Assembly (NCBI GenBank): GCA_019973155.2
Contig: BPQB01000019.1
Location: 62,001-126,000, forward strand
Origin: Phanerochaete sordida
Taxonomy: Eukaryota; Basidiomycota; Agaricomycetes; Polyporales; Phanerochaetaceae
Direction: 5' to 3'
DNA: 64,000 nucleotides
This document shows positions 10,989 through 23,044 of this stretch, piece after piece. The translations under genes were made by a program, and so were the position numbers. How positions within the stretch are numbered: the stretch's first letter is position 1; the number at the start of each line of letters is the position of its first letter. A model generated the notes under the pieces. It was given only the letters and a program-made list of their open reading frames with translations, had not been told where the DNA came from and made no database searches.

Positions 10989-12378
10989 CGTCGGCGGAGG
11001 CGAGAGGCAAGGGGAGAGGGAGAAGGAGAAGGGACAATAAAAAGGGTAGAGTGCGGTCGTCGCGACGAGGCCTCATGTTCATATACGTGTCTGCGTGCCC
11101 GAGGCAATGACACAGCACGTTCCTTGAGCATCTACAATGCATTGCTTCCTTCGCGGAGAGGAAGTATGGGCCTGATCCTTGCTTAACGGGGCGGTGGACG
11201 CCAATCAAAAGTACATAGGCTTTAGGCACGCTTATTGTGAGCGTCCCGCCGCAGCGGCTCCCGCGAGCTGTACGTCCGCCTGGTGACCGTGCAAAACACA
11301 GTGATGGTAAGCAGGTAGCATGGCATGATGGTGTGAAGATACGAACCGTGTGGCAAACAGGGCAGAAAGCCAGGCAAGCAGGCTACGGAAGCTGGACCGT
11401 GGTACGGCCGCATTTCGGAAGTTCTTGGCGGAGGCTGTGTGCGGCTCACTACGATTGACGGATGATAGCAGGGGTGTAGAAACCATCAGGAATAAAGTGC
11501 CTGATTGACGAAGTTTGTCGTTGTAAGGATGTTCGATTTGCGCGTTGAAATGATGCATGCATGCACATATGCGTTTGAACAGCCCAAGGACCGTTAAACA
11601 CACTTTATGCGAGTACATTGCACTGCGCGAGTGCCCACGTCTACATAGGTTCAGCCGAGAACCGTCGGCACTTTGAATGAAGAAGGCAGTACGGGGAGCT
11701 AGACGGTCCCGGTTAGCCCCAGGCACCAGGCGGAACCAAGGCACGCACCATGGCCAAACCCAAATAGCACGACACGCGTTCTTTGTCGACTTCCCGACGA
11801 TCTCTTTGGCTGTGAGAGAGAGTCACAGCTCTCCACAGCCGTCGGGCGCGGCGTTGTGTAGTGACCTACAGTTTGAAACGGCCAATACTGTAGGTCACTA
11901 TTGTAAGTAAGGCTGCAAGTAAAGAGCGTAAGGTCATTTTTGTTATCTGTACTTATCAACTTCAAAATGGTAAGCAATGGTAAGCAATTCGAGTAAGTTC
12001 GTGAAGTGCTTTCAGAGCCCTTGCTCTGTTGCAGTGTTGCACCTAACCTCTTCTAAAGCAGTCATGAAGCATCCCCCTCTACGGCACTGAGCATGCCAGC
12101 TTCGTCGTCAGCATCGCAATCTCGCTGCTTCATGGGCAAATTAGTCCTCGCCGACGTCGCGAATCCCCGTCTCGTTCTCGCACGCCTTCATCACTCTGCT
12201 AGCATCTCTCCAACGCGCATATGGATCCCCGTAACCCGCTGTCAGCCGCTGAGATGGTTCGTTGGAGCAGCAGCAGCCCATTATTATCGATCTTCGCTCT
12301 GCGCCATGATCATCCGCCACGTTCTTCCGGCGTGTAACTAAGTCGTTGCAAACATGCCTTTCCTACCACACCTCAGCC
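10989..12378. other. Intergenic region between protease 1 and F-box gene
   Basis: About 1.4 kb that includes the promoter of protease 1 and of the F-box gene. It holds a perfect 14-bp inverted repeat (11859-11900) and a tandem ATGGTAAGCA pair at 11967-11986. No coding signal is seen. Confidence 0.5.
11859..11900. repeat. Perfect 14-bp inverted repeat (hairpin)
   Basis: TAGTGACCTACAGT (11859-11872) is the exact reverse complement of ACTGTAGGTCACTA (11887-11900); the spacer is 14 nt. It lies in a non-coding region about 0.5 kb upstream of the F-box gene. It could be a regulator-binding site, a transcript hairpin, or a remnant of a small transposon end. None of these can be decided from one copy. 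Confidence 0.8.
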
Positions 12379-14299
12379 ATGCAGGGTTTCATCACCCGCT
12401 GCGAGTGGGACATAATATGGTATGTACGCACGCGACTTGCCCTGTGTCTTATGCCTCCTATGCCCCCGCCTGCGCAAGTTATGTACGTTTTCTTCAATTT
12501 CACTGGACAGGCACAGCTGGTGTTAAAATATTCATAGGTTGGAAAGAGAGTTCAGGAAACTGCGCGCGCCGCGCTCCTCTATATTTTTCGGGATTCCAGC
12601 AGTCTTCGAATCGTCTTCCGAGGTCGACGGCGTGCTCGCAAAGCTCGAGGAGGCTCACCGAGGGCTGCGCGAAGCTCGCAACGCATTCGTCCCCGTCTCC
12701 CGCGTTCCAGTCGAGGTGCTCTCCACGATATTCGAGTATCTGCTTGGCCCTGGTCTCGACACCTTCCTAGTGCCTCAGACAAAGAACCTCCGCGCGGTCT
12801 CGCAAGTATGTCGCCATTGGCGCGCAGTCGCCGTCAACTGTCCCCTGTTATGGCGTTGGCCACAGGTCGTCGCCGTACACCCCGAGTGGACGAGGCTGAT
12901 GCTAAGTCGCTCGCAGAAGACAACGATCTACCTGCACGCGAAGGTCTACGCATCATCCGCTAGCGCACATGTGTTGGATGCATGCCGGCTCGTGCTGATG
13001 CAGATTCACCGCTTGGGAGAGATCCATCTGTCTGGAGACAGCTTCTCCATCGGGACGCTCCTCAACTTCACCTCGTGCGCCGCACCCCAGTTGCGGTCGC
13101 TCAATGTGTCGAACGAGGGGTGGAAGGCCGACGCAGACATGCCTACGCTTGGCCAGTCATTCCTCCAGGGTGGAGCACCGGCGTTGGAACGGCTCGAGCT
13201 GCACAAATGCGCTGTCCCATGGAACGCGCCTCTACTTCTGTCATGTCCGAAGCTTCAGAGGCTTGTGGTCGACGGGCTCGAGTCGAACCGTGCCCCGCAC
13301 CCGCGGTTTCTCGCGATCCTGGCGAACATGCCGCACCTCAGGGTCCTACACATGGATAACGTCTTACCCGTCAGCCAGGCTTTGCCTGACGGCACCAACG
13401 CCATGCCCCTGCCCGAACTGCAGGAACTGCACCTGTCTGGGCCGACATCCGACATTTCGGCGCTCCTGGCGCGCGTCACCTTCCCCACGTCCACCGCGCT
13501 CTGGCTCCGCTGCACCTGCAGCGACCAGCCAGAAGAGCTCACGCAGCTCACTGCACAGCTCGGCGCCCGGCTCACGGCCGCACGCAGCGCCTTCCCGACA
13601 CGCGCGCTCCACATCAGTCTCGACGCCGTGCAGATCACGGTCCACGCAGGCGCGGCGCTCGCGGAGGACGAGGCGCACTGGGACGTGCCCGCTCGCGGCG
13701 CGCTCTTCGTGACGCTCGTGGCCGGCACGGACACCCTGCACACGCCGCGCGCTGTCGAGACGCTCCTTGGCGCGTTCGCGCTCGCCGACGTGCGCATGCT
13801 CCTGCTCGACGATTACGAGGGTTTCCTCGGCACGCCGTTCGTCGCGGCGCTTCTCCGCAAGATCCCGCGCCTGCGCGTCGTGCACGCACGCCACGACGCC
13901 GCGGCCCCCGTCGTCGCCGCTCTGACGGATGACGCGCTGCAGCCCTGCACGGACGGGCTTCTCATCGAGGACCTCGAGGCCCTCGTCTTCGAGGAGGTCG
14001 ACATGCACTGGGCGTTCAACGACGCTATGCCGTTCGTCGAGACCCTGCAAGAGGCGCAGCTCCTCCGCTGCCTGCGAAGTGCGCCTGTTGACGAGCTCCG
14101 TATCAAGCGCTGCATGAATATCGGGGCTGGAGATGTGAACACGCTCTGTCATCTCTTCACCGAGGTCCGTTGGGACGCGTTCGAGGCGTACGTCACCGAT
14201 GCGGACAGCGAGCCAGGAGCGGACGACGCTTGGCCTAACGAGAATGTATGGAGTGACTATTGGGAGTACGAGGGTATCGGTATTGGATGGCACTCGTAA
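12379..14299 (+). CDS. F-box/leucine-rich-repeat-type protein
   Basis: The main exon 12538..14299 is open for 587 codons. It has no upstream in-frame ATG of its own, so I join it to a small first exon 12379..12419 (ATG CAG GGT..) through a 118-nt GT..AG intron that keeps the frame; total 600 aa. The F-box spans about residues 65-125: VSRVPVEVLSTIFEYLL, then VSQVCRHWRAVAVNCPLLW. The remainder has leucine-rich segments of the form LRSLNVS, LERLELHKC, LQRLVVDG, LRVLHMDN and LQELHLSG. Such proteins are substrate adaptors of SCF ubiquitin ligases through Skp1 and form large families in Agaricomycetes. The first exon is the uncertain part; the target is unknown. Confidence 0.85.
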
Positions 14300-14557
14300 C
14301 TTGTTCAAATTCTGGGTGGCTCTCATGACGAGACTGCAGCCTATCTATCCCGCGGCCTACGGTATCTATCCTAGACGGATGTGACGCGTATTTTCTATGT
14401 ATTTATATATACAGTAATGTGTATCCTTGGATCCTCAAACTGCTTCGCCACTGGCTGTCTTGTACTACGCGCTTAATCCGGGACGAGCTCGGCGAGGCGG
14501 GGACGATCGTCGGCTTCTGATGCGCCTATTAAACCGTCGACTTTCGCGGGCGTCTGT

Positions 14558-16814
14558 ATGTTCCCTCGACTCTTTCAGAGTCTCCGAGGCTACCTTTCGC
14601 CTCTGCGCGGTACACCCTCCACACCACCCGTACCCGGTACCCAGAACCTACCGAGCTTTCTCAAGTACCTCAAAATGGATGCAGAGCCCTCAACGAGCGT
14701 TCCTGCGCCGACCGCGGGCCTGAAGAGGCCCAACGCGGACGAATTCGCGGAGGCAGAGCCCGCCGAAAAGAGGCAGAAGTTCGAGGCAGACTCCAAAGCA
14801 CCAGACAGCGCGCCTGAAGCTGCCACATCTGTGCCTGCAGCAGAAGGCTCCTCAAGCACGCCGAAGGGCGGCGAGAGGAAGGGACGCGGCAAGGGCCAGA
14901 CGCGTGGGTCCGCGCGTAACGCGCGCGAGCAGGACAAGAAACAGGGCGTGCGGCGCGGCACACGCAGGAGCCCGTCTGTGCCCCGCGAGGACGGCGCACC
15001 GCGCGAGCCGCGCCTGCCAAAGCGGCAGACTGCGCTGCTGCTCGGCTTCTGCGGGTCGGGGTACTCTGGCATGCAGATGTGCGTAGCGCGTGTCGTTGCT
15101 GGTGCTGGTGCGGTGTGCTGAAGCGTGGACATCAGACAGCGGACGGACGAGAAGATTAAGACGATTGAAGGTACGCTGTTTGACGCGCTCGTCAGAGTCG
15201 GCGCGGTGTCGAAGGATAATGCGGATAATCCTGGGAAGGTACGTCGGGTCTCTACTTTGTATACGAGTTTTGGAAGGTGTATAAATTACTAGGTCAATTT
15301 CAACCGTGCAGCGCGGACAGATGCCGGTGTACACGCTGCCGGAAATCTCGTGTCCATGAAGATGATTTCTGCCATCCCGGGAGTGGAAGACATTGTCGCG
15401 CGGATAAACGAGGAGCTGCCACCAGAGATTCGCCTTTGGGGTACAGTATGTTCTCCTCTGGATTGCTGCGGCCGGGCGTGCTGAATGTGTGCTTGCAGGT
15501 GCGGGTACAAAACTCATTCAACGCAAGAGCGTGAGTTGCGTGCCAGGAACCCCCATAGACTACATCCTAACGCACCTCCACAGATCATGCGACGCGCGCA
15601 AGTACACGTACTTCTTCCCCTCGTACCTGCTCATCCCGCCAAAACCGGGGAGCGCCCAACACAAGATCGTCTTCGAGCAAAACGGCGCGAGCACGCCGCT
15701 ACTCGACTTCTGGAAGGACGTCCCTGCGGACTCGAGCGCGGACGACGACCTTACGCGCAAGCGGTCGTGGCGCGCGCCGAAGGAAGCCGTCGGGGCGCTG
15801 CGCACAACGGCGAAGATGTACGAGGGCTCGCACAAGTTCCACAACTTCACGGTGGGCCAGGAGTACAAGGACCACAACTCACAGCGCGTCTTGAAGAAGC
15901 TTGAGGTATGCTTCATACATAGAGAGTTGGACGCCGCTGGAACAGAATTTAGGTTGCAGACCCAGTGGTGTACGGAGATACCGAATGGATAAGCGTGCTT
16001 CTGCATGGCCAGAGTTTTATGCTGCACCAGGTATGCAAACACGTCGTGCAGAGATAGGGTACGGCTGACGAATTGGCGTATAGATCGTGAGTACAGTTCC
16101 CAGGAGACAATTACCTGGGGTCTCATGCACAATCCACATAGCGCAAAATGATCAGCTTACTTGTCCTGAGCTCCCGAACGGGCACACCACCAAGCGTCGT
16201 CGAAGAGGTCAGCCATTCATGTTGATGTTCAATTCATCGGCTAACGTCTTGTCATAGTTCTACGGGCCCCGGAAAGCGTTCATTCCAAAAATGCCAGCAC
16301 TTGGCCTCCTCCTCGAATACCCAATCTTCGACAACTACAACAAGAAAATTGCAAGCTCAAATGACAAGCTTAAGCCTGACGACCCCGAGTACCGCATGCC
16401 GATAGACTTTGAGGTGCACAGAGAGAAGATAGAGCAGTTCAAGCAGGACTTCATCTACTCCAGAATGCGCAGCATCGAGAGTCAGAGCGGCCTGTACGTC
16501 CCGTTTACATTTTTTTCCGTGTGTATAGTTGACACCGGACTAGGTTTGACGCGTTCATTCGCTCGGTGGACAAATACCAAGGGAACGACCTCCAGTATCT
16601 CAATCCGAAGGGTGTGCTGCCCGATTCGGCTGTCATGAAGCGGGGAGAGCGGAGAGAGAACGCATTCCGCGAGAAGAAGCGGTTCGATACGACCGTCTTC
16701 CCTGAGGGCCGCATCTCAAAGTTTGAGATTGAGGAGGCGGAGGAGGCGGATGAAGATGCGGAAGAAGAGGTGCTTCCGACCAACAAGAAGGACCGCGAGG
16801 AGCTGGAAGGATAG
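14558..16814 (+). CDS. PUS1: tRNA pseudouridine synthase 1
   Basis: Ten exons: 14558..15078, 15136..15238, 15293..15445, 15499..15530, 15584..15905, 15953..16030, 16084..16086 (3 nt), 16142..16207, 16258..16493, 16544..16814; 594 aa. The TruA/Pus1 fold is clear: [16 protein letters not shown], catalytic loop [12 protein letters not shown] with Asp218, [18 protein letters not shown] and SFMLHQIRKMISL. It converts uridine to pseudouridine in tRNAs and some other RNAs. The one-codon exon ATC encodes the Ile of HQIRKM and is flanked by 53- and 55-nt introns with GT..AG ends. The first ATG (14558) has a poor context and precedes 39 residues that include Arg/Lys but no Asp or Glu, like a mitochondrial presequence. 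The ATG at 14675 has a strong context (AAAATGG). The 3' end faces RPB4, 142 bp away. Confidence 0.95.
16084..16086 (+). other. PUS1: 3-nt microexon (ATC, Ile) of PUS1
   Basis: Between exons ending ..LHQ (16030) and beginning RKMIS.. (16142) the sequence reads GTATGC..GCGTATAG-ATC-GTGAGT..CACATAG. Each intron half has canonical ends and ordinary size (53 and 55 nt), and a CTGAC branch-like motif lies upstream of the first acceptor. Inclusion restores the family motif HQIRKM exactly; a single 111-nt intron would delete the Ile. Confidence 0.85.
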
Positions 16815-16956
16815 ATTACAAAGGCATTTTCATTGTAGATCTTGCATAATGGTATGGTACACTGTCCTAGAGCTGTCCAGCCTAGTTTTTCCACTTCAGT
16901 CACGCGACCGCCGCACATTGTCAAGACCGCTGAGACCGGTAGAGCATACGCACGGG

Positions 16957-17581
16957 CTATGACTGGAAACGCCTCATCGTCTGAATCTCGTCCAAGAGGG
17001 TTTGGAGCCTATCGTCGTCGATTTTAACAAGACTATGAGCTAGAAGTTCAGCAATGGCTCAAGAGGCACGAAGGGTCAACGCACCTGGGGATGATACTCT
17101 TCGATTCCTCCGCGTCCGCCGGGCACAAGTTCGCGATTTGGGCGGTCTCAAACTGTGTCAGCGCGGGCTCTCTACGTAAAGTTCTATGGAAATGCGGGTG
17201 TTATGCTTCGAGCATTAGGGATAAGGCGAAGGGACGCACTCTCGAACTGCGCTTGCCGCATCGGTCGTATTGAACTTGCCGAAGGTCTTCACGTACTCCA
17301 AAGTCTTGTTGTAGACACTGAATGACATGAGGAGTTAGTGCATTGAGAGGAGAGGTCACGACGTACGCGGTGTCTGGGGGCTCCTTCTCTCTGTTCTCGA
17401 GCAAGTACTTCACCTCCGAAATGAGCAAACAACCGGCGTTGTTGAACTCTGCGCGAGACGGTCAGGTGCATTCAGGTGGCGGCAACGCCAGCAAAAGAGT
17501 GTACACACCAGAACCGAGCTTCAGCGCTGCAGCATCCTCGTCCTCGACCTGGGGCCGGTGTCGCAAGCGAGGAGTCGACAT
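16957..17581 (-). CDS. RPB4: DNA-directed RNA polymerase II subunit RPB4
   Basis: Five exons on the minus strand: 17581..17509, 17448..17367, 17317..17240, 17183..17085, 17032..16957; 135 aa, normal for this subunit. The sequence carries AALKLGSEFNNAGCLLISEV, YLLENREK, NKTLEYVKTFGKFN, TQFETAQIANLCPADAEESK and a C-terminal LQTLLDEIQTMRRFQS, in the order seen in human POLR2D and fungal Rpb4. With Rpb7 it forms the dissociable stalk of Pol II, which acts in initiation, RNA binding and mRNA export/decay. All four introns are 49-60 nt. It is divergent from the amino-acid transporter, with 284 bp between the start codons, and convergent with PUS1. Confidence 0.95.
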
Positions 17582-17865
17582 GACAAGTGCAGGCAAGGGC
17601 TGGTCTACCCCAGAAAGGAAACCATCAGCTTTGGAATCTAACAAGGCCAAACACGCCCAGGCTGTGCTTACATAAGCCAGGAACATGTGGGACGGGTCCG
17701 AGGCGACCGCACGCCCCGCACCTACCTCCTCGTCCACTCTACCCGAACGCGGGCTTTGGGAGCTGCTGCTGCTCTAGATCCGGTTTACTTTGGATACCCT
17801 CGAAGATACTCCGGAGCGACGTACGACGACGACGGGACCCAGCCGTGTCCGACCAGGCCTACGAA

Positions 17866-19800
17866 ATGGTTCAGACGTACGGGGCTACAGCCACCGAACA
17901 TGGAGACCTCGAGACACGCCAGAGCGTGGACGAGCACGAGGCTCTACTTGGAGATGCCGCAGTAGCGAGGCCGCCACAGAAGGAGGGACATGCTACACTG
18001 CATAGCTCCGTGGGGAACCTTGCGAATACTATCGTTGGCAGTGGTGCGTGGCACATTCACTCGCAAGCGACTCTTAGCAGCTGACATAGACAATAGGAAT
18101 GCTGACATTTCCACTCGTGCGTTTATACTTGCTGTCCCCATATGTGTAACCTAATATGTCGGCCTTCTGCGCAGGCACTCGCAACCGCAGGAATCATTCC
18201 AGGAATGTTGACATGTCTCTTCTCTGGATCCGTCGCGGCATTTGGGCTGTATCTGCTCTCTTTGTGTGCCGTGAAGGCACCACATCGACGCGCGTCTTTC
18301 TTCGCCATAGCGGAAATGACGTTCCCAAGAGCTGCAGTATTCTTCGATGCCGCCATCGCTATCAAATGTTTCGGTGTATCCATCAGGTAGGTGGCCCTGA
18401 GGAAAGGCAGGGCAGGGGCTAACCTACCTTCGCGCTTCATACAGCTACCTCATCATTGTGAAGTCGCTCATGCCGAATGTTGTGGCCGCATTATACCACG
18501 ACCTTACCTCCCCAGACACCAACCCACCAGACTGGGCGTTGTCCGGCCGCAACTGGATCTGCATCCTGATGCTCATCCTCGTCCCGCTCTCGTTCCTCCG
18601 CAACTTGCACAGCTTGCGGCACACGAGTTACATCGCTCTGTTCTCTGTCGGTAAGTCACGCGACCGCGCCTCCCGGGATGCGGCTGACATCGCCCGACAG
18701 CCTATCTCGTCGTGGTGGTCATCGTCTGCTACTTCCGACCGCTTCCTGGGACACCGGAGCGCGGAGAAGTCCACCTCATTAAGTTCACTCCGAACTTTGT
18801 GTCGACCTTCCCGGTGCAAGTTTTCGCCTACACGTGTGCTCAAAACGTAAGCGATGTTCTAGCAGACGCGCGGTGTTAATGCTCACCAGAGGTCTCCAGC
18901 TTTTCCCTATCTTCAACGAAATAAATACGAACAGTCAGAAGCGCATGAACATCGTCATCGGCTCATCAATTGGCGGTGCTGCACTCATCTACGAAATCAT
19001 AGCCCTCTTCGGATATCTTACGTTTGGTTCGAAGGTATGCACTCTGCACCGCTTTTGATGTTGTACTGAATGGTCCCTTAGGTTGGCGCCAACATCATTG
19101 CGATGTACCCGTCCACCTCCCTGTTCATCGCAGTTGGACAGCTGGCGATCGCGATACTAGTTATGTTCTCATACCCCTTGCAAGTGCACCCGTGCCGGAA
19201 CTGTTTGGACAAAGTCTTCCATGCCGGCCATGTCTTACCGCGGAAGACGAGCGGCGACGAAGACTCCGATGACATCGAGATAGAAGATGAGCACGGCGGC
19301 AGTCCGGACATGAGTCCGCTCAAGCATACATTACTTACGGTAGCCATCATTGTGAGCGGCTTCACGATCGCTTATTTCGTGGACGATCTCCAAATGGGTG
19401 CGCGCTCTCTCATATGCCGCGGACCCCGTCAGCGTATATTCTGACTTCTCCCGCCCTCCGACAGTGCTTTCGTTCGTGGGGTCCACTGGCTCGACCACGA
19501 TCTCGTTCATCCTTCCGGGTATGTTCTACTGGAAGGTACGCGTTAACGTCTCTGCCTGGGTAACATGCTTGCTGAGAAGGGTCAATGTCGTCAGTTGACG
19601 CGCAACGACCCCGAGGCCTCGAAGGGTTTGAATAGGGCCGCGCTTGGCCTGGCTGTGTACGGTGTTCTCGTGTGCATATTCTGGTACGTGGAACAGGCAC
19701 AAGTGTCGGCTTATCTCGCGTTCTCGCTAACACCGATGCTTGATCCAGTCTGAGCTACAACATATATCAGGTCGCGCACGGTGGTCATAGCGCTCATTAG
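17866..19800 (+). CDS. Vacuolar amino-acid transporter (AVT/AAAP family)
   Basis: Ten exons: 17866..18043, 18097..18116 (20 nt), 18175..18386, 18445..18650, 18701..18846, 18900..19034, 19082..19397, 19465..19535, 19595..19683, 19749..19800; 474 aa. A polar N terminus with HGDLETRQSVDEHEALLGD is followed by the AAAP signature SVGNLANTIVGSGMLTFPLA, part of which is encoded by the 20-nt exon. About ten hydrophobic helices follow, interrupted by an acidic loop (DEDSDDIEIEDEHGG) near residue 365. The yeast relatives Avt5-7 move amino acids across the vacuolar membrane in exchange with protons; the substrate and direction here are unknown. The start is the only in-frame ATG ahead of the conserved part, and it shares a 284-bp promoter region with RPB4. 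Confidence 0.9.
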
Positions 19801-20074
19801 AGCTACAGACTGGGAACATCGTTCGACACACCTCGCGCTCTAGCTGCTTCATGTACATCTGTAGATTAGACGGATAATATTGGATCTTTTTCGTGGGTAC
19901 GAAGCGATACGAGGCAGTCCAGAACGCTTGATGAAAGGTTTGCAAAGCGCTCGCTATGCAAAGGCGCCCAGAGAACACTTGCCCTCGAACCTGATGTACC
20001 CTTCCCCTCCTTGCATCCAAAATCCTTCTCTTTCCTTGACGTCCACTTCCGGTGTAGCTGCTTGACGGGCTCCC

Positions 20075-23044
20075 ATGTCGCTCGGTGAGTCCTCGCGCCA
20101 GAACGACGCCCGCGCGCTTGTCGAGTCGGGTGGAGCTGGCGGGCAGACGAGCGAGGCCAAGGTGCAGCGACTCGACAGGATTCCCCCATTCTCAGCAGCA
20201 CGGAGGCGGACGTATTCATACGCTTACGTATCAGCAGATATTCCAACACAATCGTCCATGAACCCTGAAGATTCGGCCCAGCAGTCTTCTGCTGCCCCAG
20301 TGCCGCCTCCTGCAGAGATGTCCTCGACGCAAACGGCACCCACGAGCCCCATTGAATACTCGACAGTGCCAGCCAGTGCCAGCGCACCAGAAATCCTGGT
20401 CGCCACCAAGACCCTGAACGCCGCCTCCGTGGTCTTCTCCCCATCCTCCGACTTCACCATCCTCCAGCCATCGCGCACATCGTCCGCTGACGCCCTCTTG
20501 AACATGGCCTCTGGAGTCGCAGAGGGAAGCAGTGGCACGACGAGCCCTTCTGAGCCAGACGTACAAATCCTCGAGGCTCTGCGAAGCAAGGATAGACTTT
20601 GGGTTCTGAAGCTAGGCGAGAGTATGGAGACACTCATTAATGAACACAAGCAGTGAGTAGCATCAGTTCCTAGATAACGCAGCTGGCAGTGCGTCATCGC
20701 CAAGTCCTCGGACTGCGTGCGAGGCCCTCTGGGTATCTAATCACTGTTGCGACTTGCAGGCCACGCATCGAACTAAATCCTGCGACCTCCTACCAGCGAA
20801 TGCTGGTCCACAAATGCGCGGCCTACCACCGACTCACATCTGAGAGTGACAGCTCGAGGGCGATATACGTGTCTCTTCGCCCAGACAGCGCTGTGTGAGT
20901 GTGCAAACGCTGCGGAAGATCGCGTAGTATGCTTATGACGCTTCATTTAGCCCCGTGCGCAGAGTTGCCGAGCTAGTGCCCGCGGAAGAGTCTGCGCAGC
21001 CAGCATTCAAGATCATGCGCAGGGTTCCGCAGGACCGTCGTATGCGCCAAACATCCCAGGCTGGCTCTCTGGCGGGCGAGGACGGTGATGTCTCGGATAG
21101 CGCTGAGCCCTCCGAGGCCGGCAGCAGCGCAGGGCGCAGCACCACCGCAGGTAGTGGTAAAAGGCATCTGACGATAGAAGAGCGAGAGGCCGCCTACAAC
21201 GAGGCCCGCTCGCGCATCTTCATGGATTTCGAGGGAAAGGACAAGGACAAGGACGACAGCGCGAACTCATCCTCGACCAACCTCGCTTCGGGCTCCGGCT
21301 ATGCCAGTCGCAGTAGCACTGGTGAACCCGAGGACTCAAGCTCTGCTGCCACAGAGAGCGAATGGTCAGGTCCAGTCGCCCGCGACAAGCGGGATGGACG
21401 ACGCGGGGGGTCCACCAATTCGTCATCACGGTCGCACCGATCATACAACCACGCAAGCGGCTCGAACAGCTCACGTCACTCCCGCGCTGCTTCCCCGTCG
21501 TCGTTCCCGACATTGTACGACCCCCAAGCAGGCTCATTTGACCCGGCGTTTGGTCCGCAGGGGCCTCCACATGGGTACATCCAATACTACTACGGCTACC
21601 CTCCTACAGCGCCGGGAGCACCGCCTCCATTCATGCCGCCCTATGGGTACGGTTACCCACCGTACGGATATCCTCCGCAGCCGCCATCTCACCCGCATTC
21701 CGACCCTGTAACCCCAGGCGAGCCCATGTACCCCAACGTGCAGTCGCCTGGCAATGTACCATATCCGCCTAACACCTACCTCTGGCCGCCGCCCCACCCG
21801 GGCCAATCATCGGCCCAGCCGCCGAAGATGACATCTCCTGCTGCGTCAACGCAATCATTACCCGCCGGTTTCCAGCAGCAGAGCCAGCTGTCTCCAGCCT
21901 CTCAGCCAGTGCAGGGCGCGATGGGCTATCCGGGATACTTCCCTCAGTACTCGCCTTACGTTGCGCCGGGCTACTATCCGCCCCCGCCAACATACGCTGT
22001 ACCTCCCGTGCAGATGTCTCCGGCGCCACCTCACATGCAGGGACAGTACGGTCCCCAGGACGGTGTTTATCGGGGTGAATTCCAAGGGAATGACTTTGGT
22101 CCGGATTCTGTCGACCACAGCCGTGCACCATCGCGAAGCAGCAGCACCCATGGCTCTGTGAATGGCCACGGTCGCCGATCTGGTCCACATGTGAGACGTC
22201 AGCCGTGGAGCTACGGGCCAGGCCCAGTCGTAGGCATGGGGCCTCCCAATGCAGGCGATTTCGTCGGCCCTCGGTTGACCAATCGCAGAACATCGTCCGG
22301 CAGTGCTGGACATCGAACGCCTGGGGATGAAGCGTCCTCCGTCACAGTAAGCCTTACCCAGTACTACATTGGTACCTTGCGCTGACAATTTCGTAGTCAT
22401 CATCAACGACATCATCGTCCTCGCAACGGACCTTCACCTCCACTTCGTCAAAACATCCTCTCCCCGCCAGACCGGACTGGGCAGTAGGCCTCAAGCCACA
22501 AGCGACTCTCTCGGTACGCCACGGCGAGTCGCACTCACGCACAATGTCGCCTGCACGGATGGGCGGCAACCTTCCCCACCACTCGCGCCCGCACCAGCCC
22601 CCGCCGTCACTGCAAGCCACCGATTTTCCGCCGCTATCCACCGGCCCAGTACCGGAGAAGAGGGCCCCAGTAGCCAGCGGCGCGTGGACAAATGCCTCGA
22701 CCGTACGGACAGCGCTGCGGGCGGGCCCGCCAAGCACCACGAGTGCCCCTGTTGGAACCGCACTCGTGCACTACCCCAACGGCAACGGCGGGCCACGGGG
22801 CCCGAGCCCCAACGCTGGTCGCGCAGACGAGCAGGTCCGTGCGTATGCACCGGGAAGGAACAATGCTGAGCTGTTCGGCCCCAACGGTGCGCCAGCGCAT
22901 GCTGCCAACGGAGAGGACTGCGGCATGGAGCCGTCGCCGGACGCTTTGGCCGAGCGCATCGAGGTGCTGAGCTTGTCCGCGAGCGGCGACATGCCGCTCA
23001 CGGCCTCTCCGACTCCTGCGACGCCGCCGGGCGAGGCGCAGTGA
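20075..23044 (+). CDS. R3H and SUZ domain RNA-binding protein
   Basis: Four exons: 20075..20652, 20760..20894, 20951..22346, 22397..23044; 918 aa. The R3H domain spans about residues 168-245: DRLWVLKLGESMETLINEH, then SYQRMLVHKCAAYHRLT with Arg206 and His210 forming the R-x3-H signature. A SUZ-type segment FKIMRRVPQDRR follows near 258. The rest is disordered: acidic Ser-rich stretches, then a long Pro/Tyr/Gly region (YGYPPYGYPPQPP and similar) typical of condensate-forming RNA regulators, and a C-terminal TDFPPL segment. R3H/SUZ proteins bind single-stranded RNA and act on mRNA turnover or translation. An alternative start is the ATG at 20261; I keep the first ATG because the frame is open from 20075. 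Confidence 0.85.

Noticed and set aside
12539..14299. Start of the F-box gene at 12539
   Set aside because: The frame there begins with TTG, not ATG, and a stop lies just upstream. An upstream ATG exon joined by a GT..AG intron is the better eukaryotic model.
13364..14326. 320-codon frame antisense to the F-box gene
   Set aside because: Shadow of the GC-rich F-box exon; the sense strand has recognisable F-box and LRR motifs.
16957..17581. Frameshifted or broken RPB4
   Set aside because: A first reading of exon 4 gave an in-frame stop, but with correct codon phase across the 56-nt intron the frame is intact and restores the family motifs.
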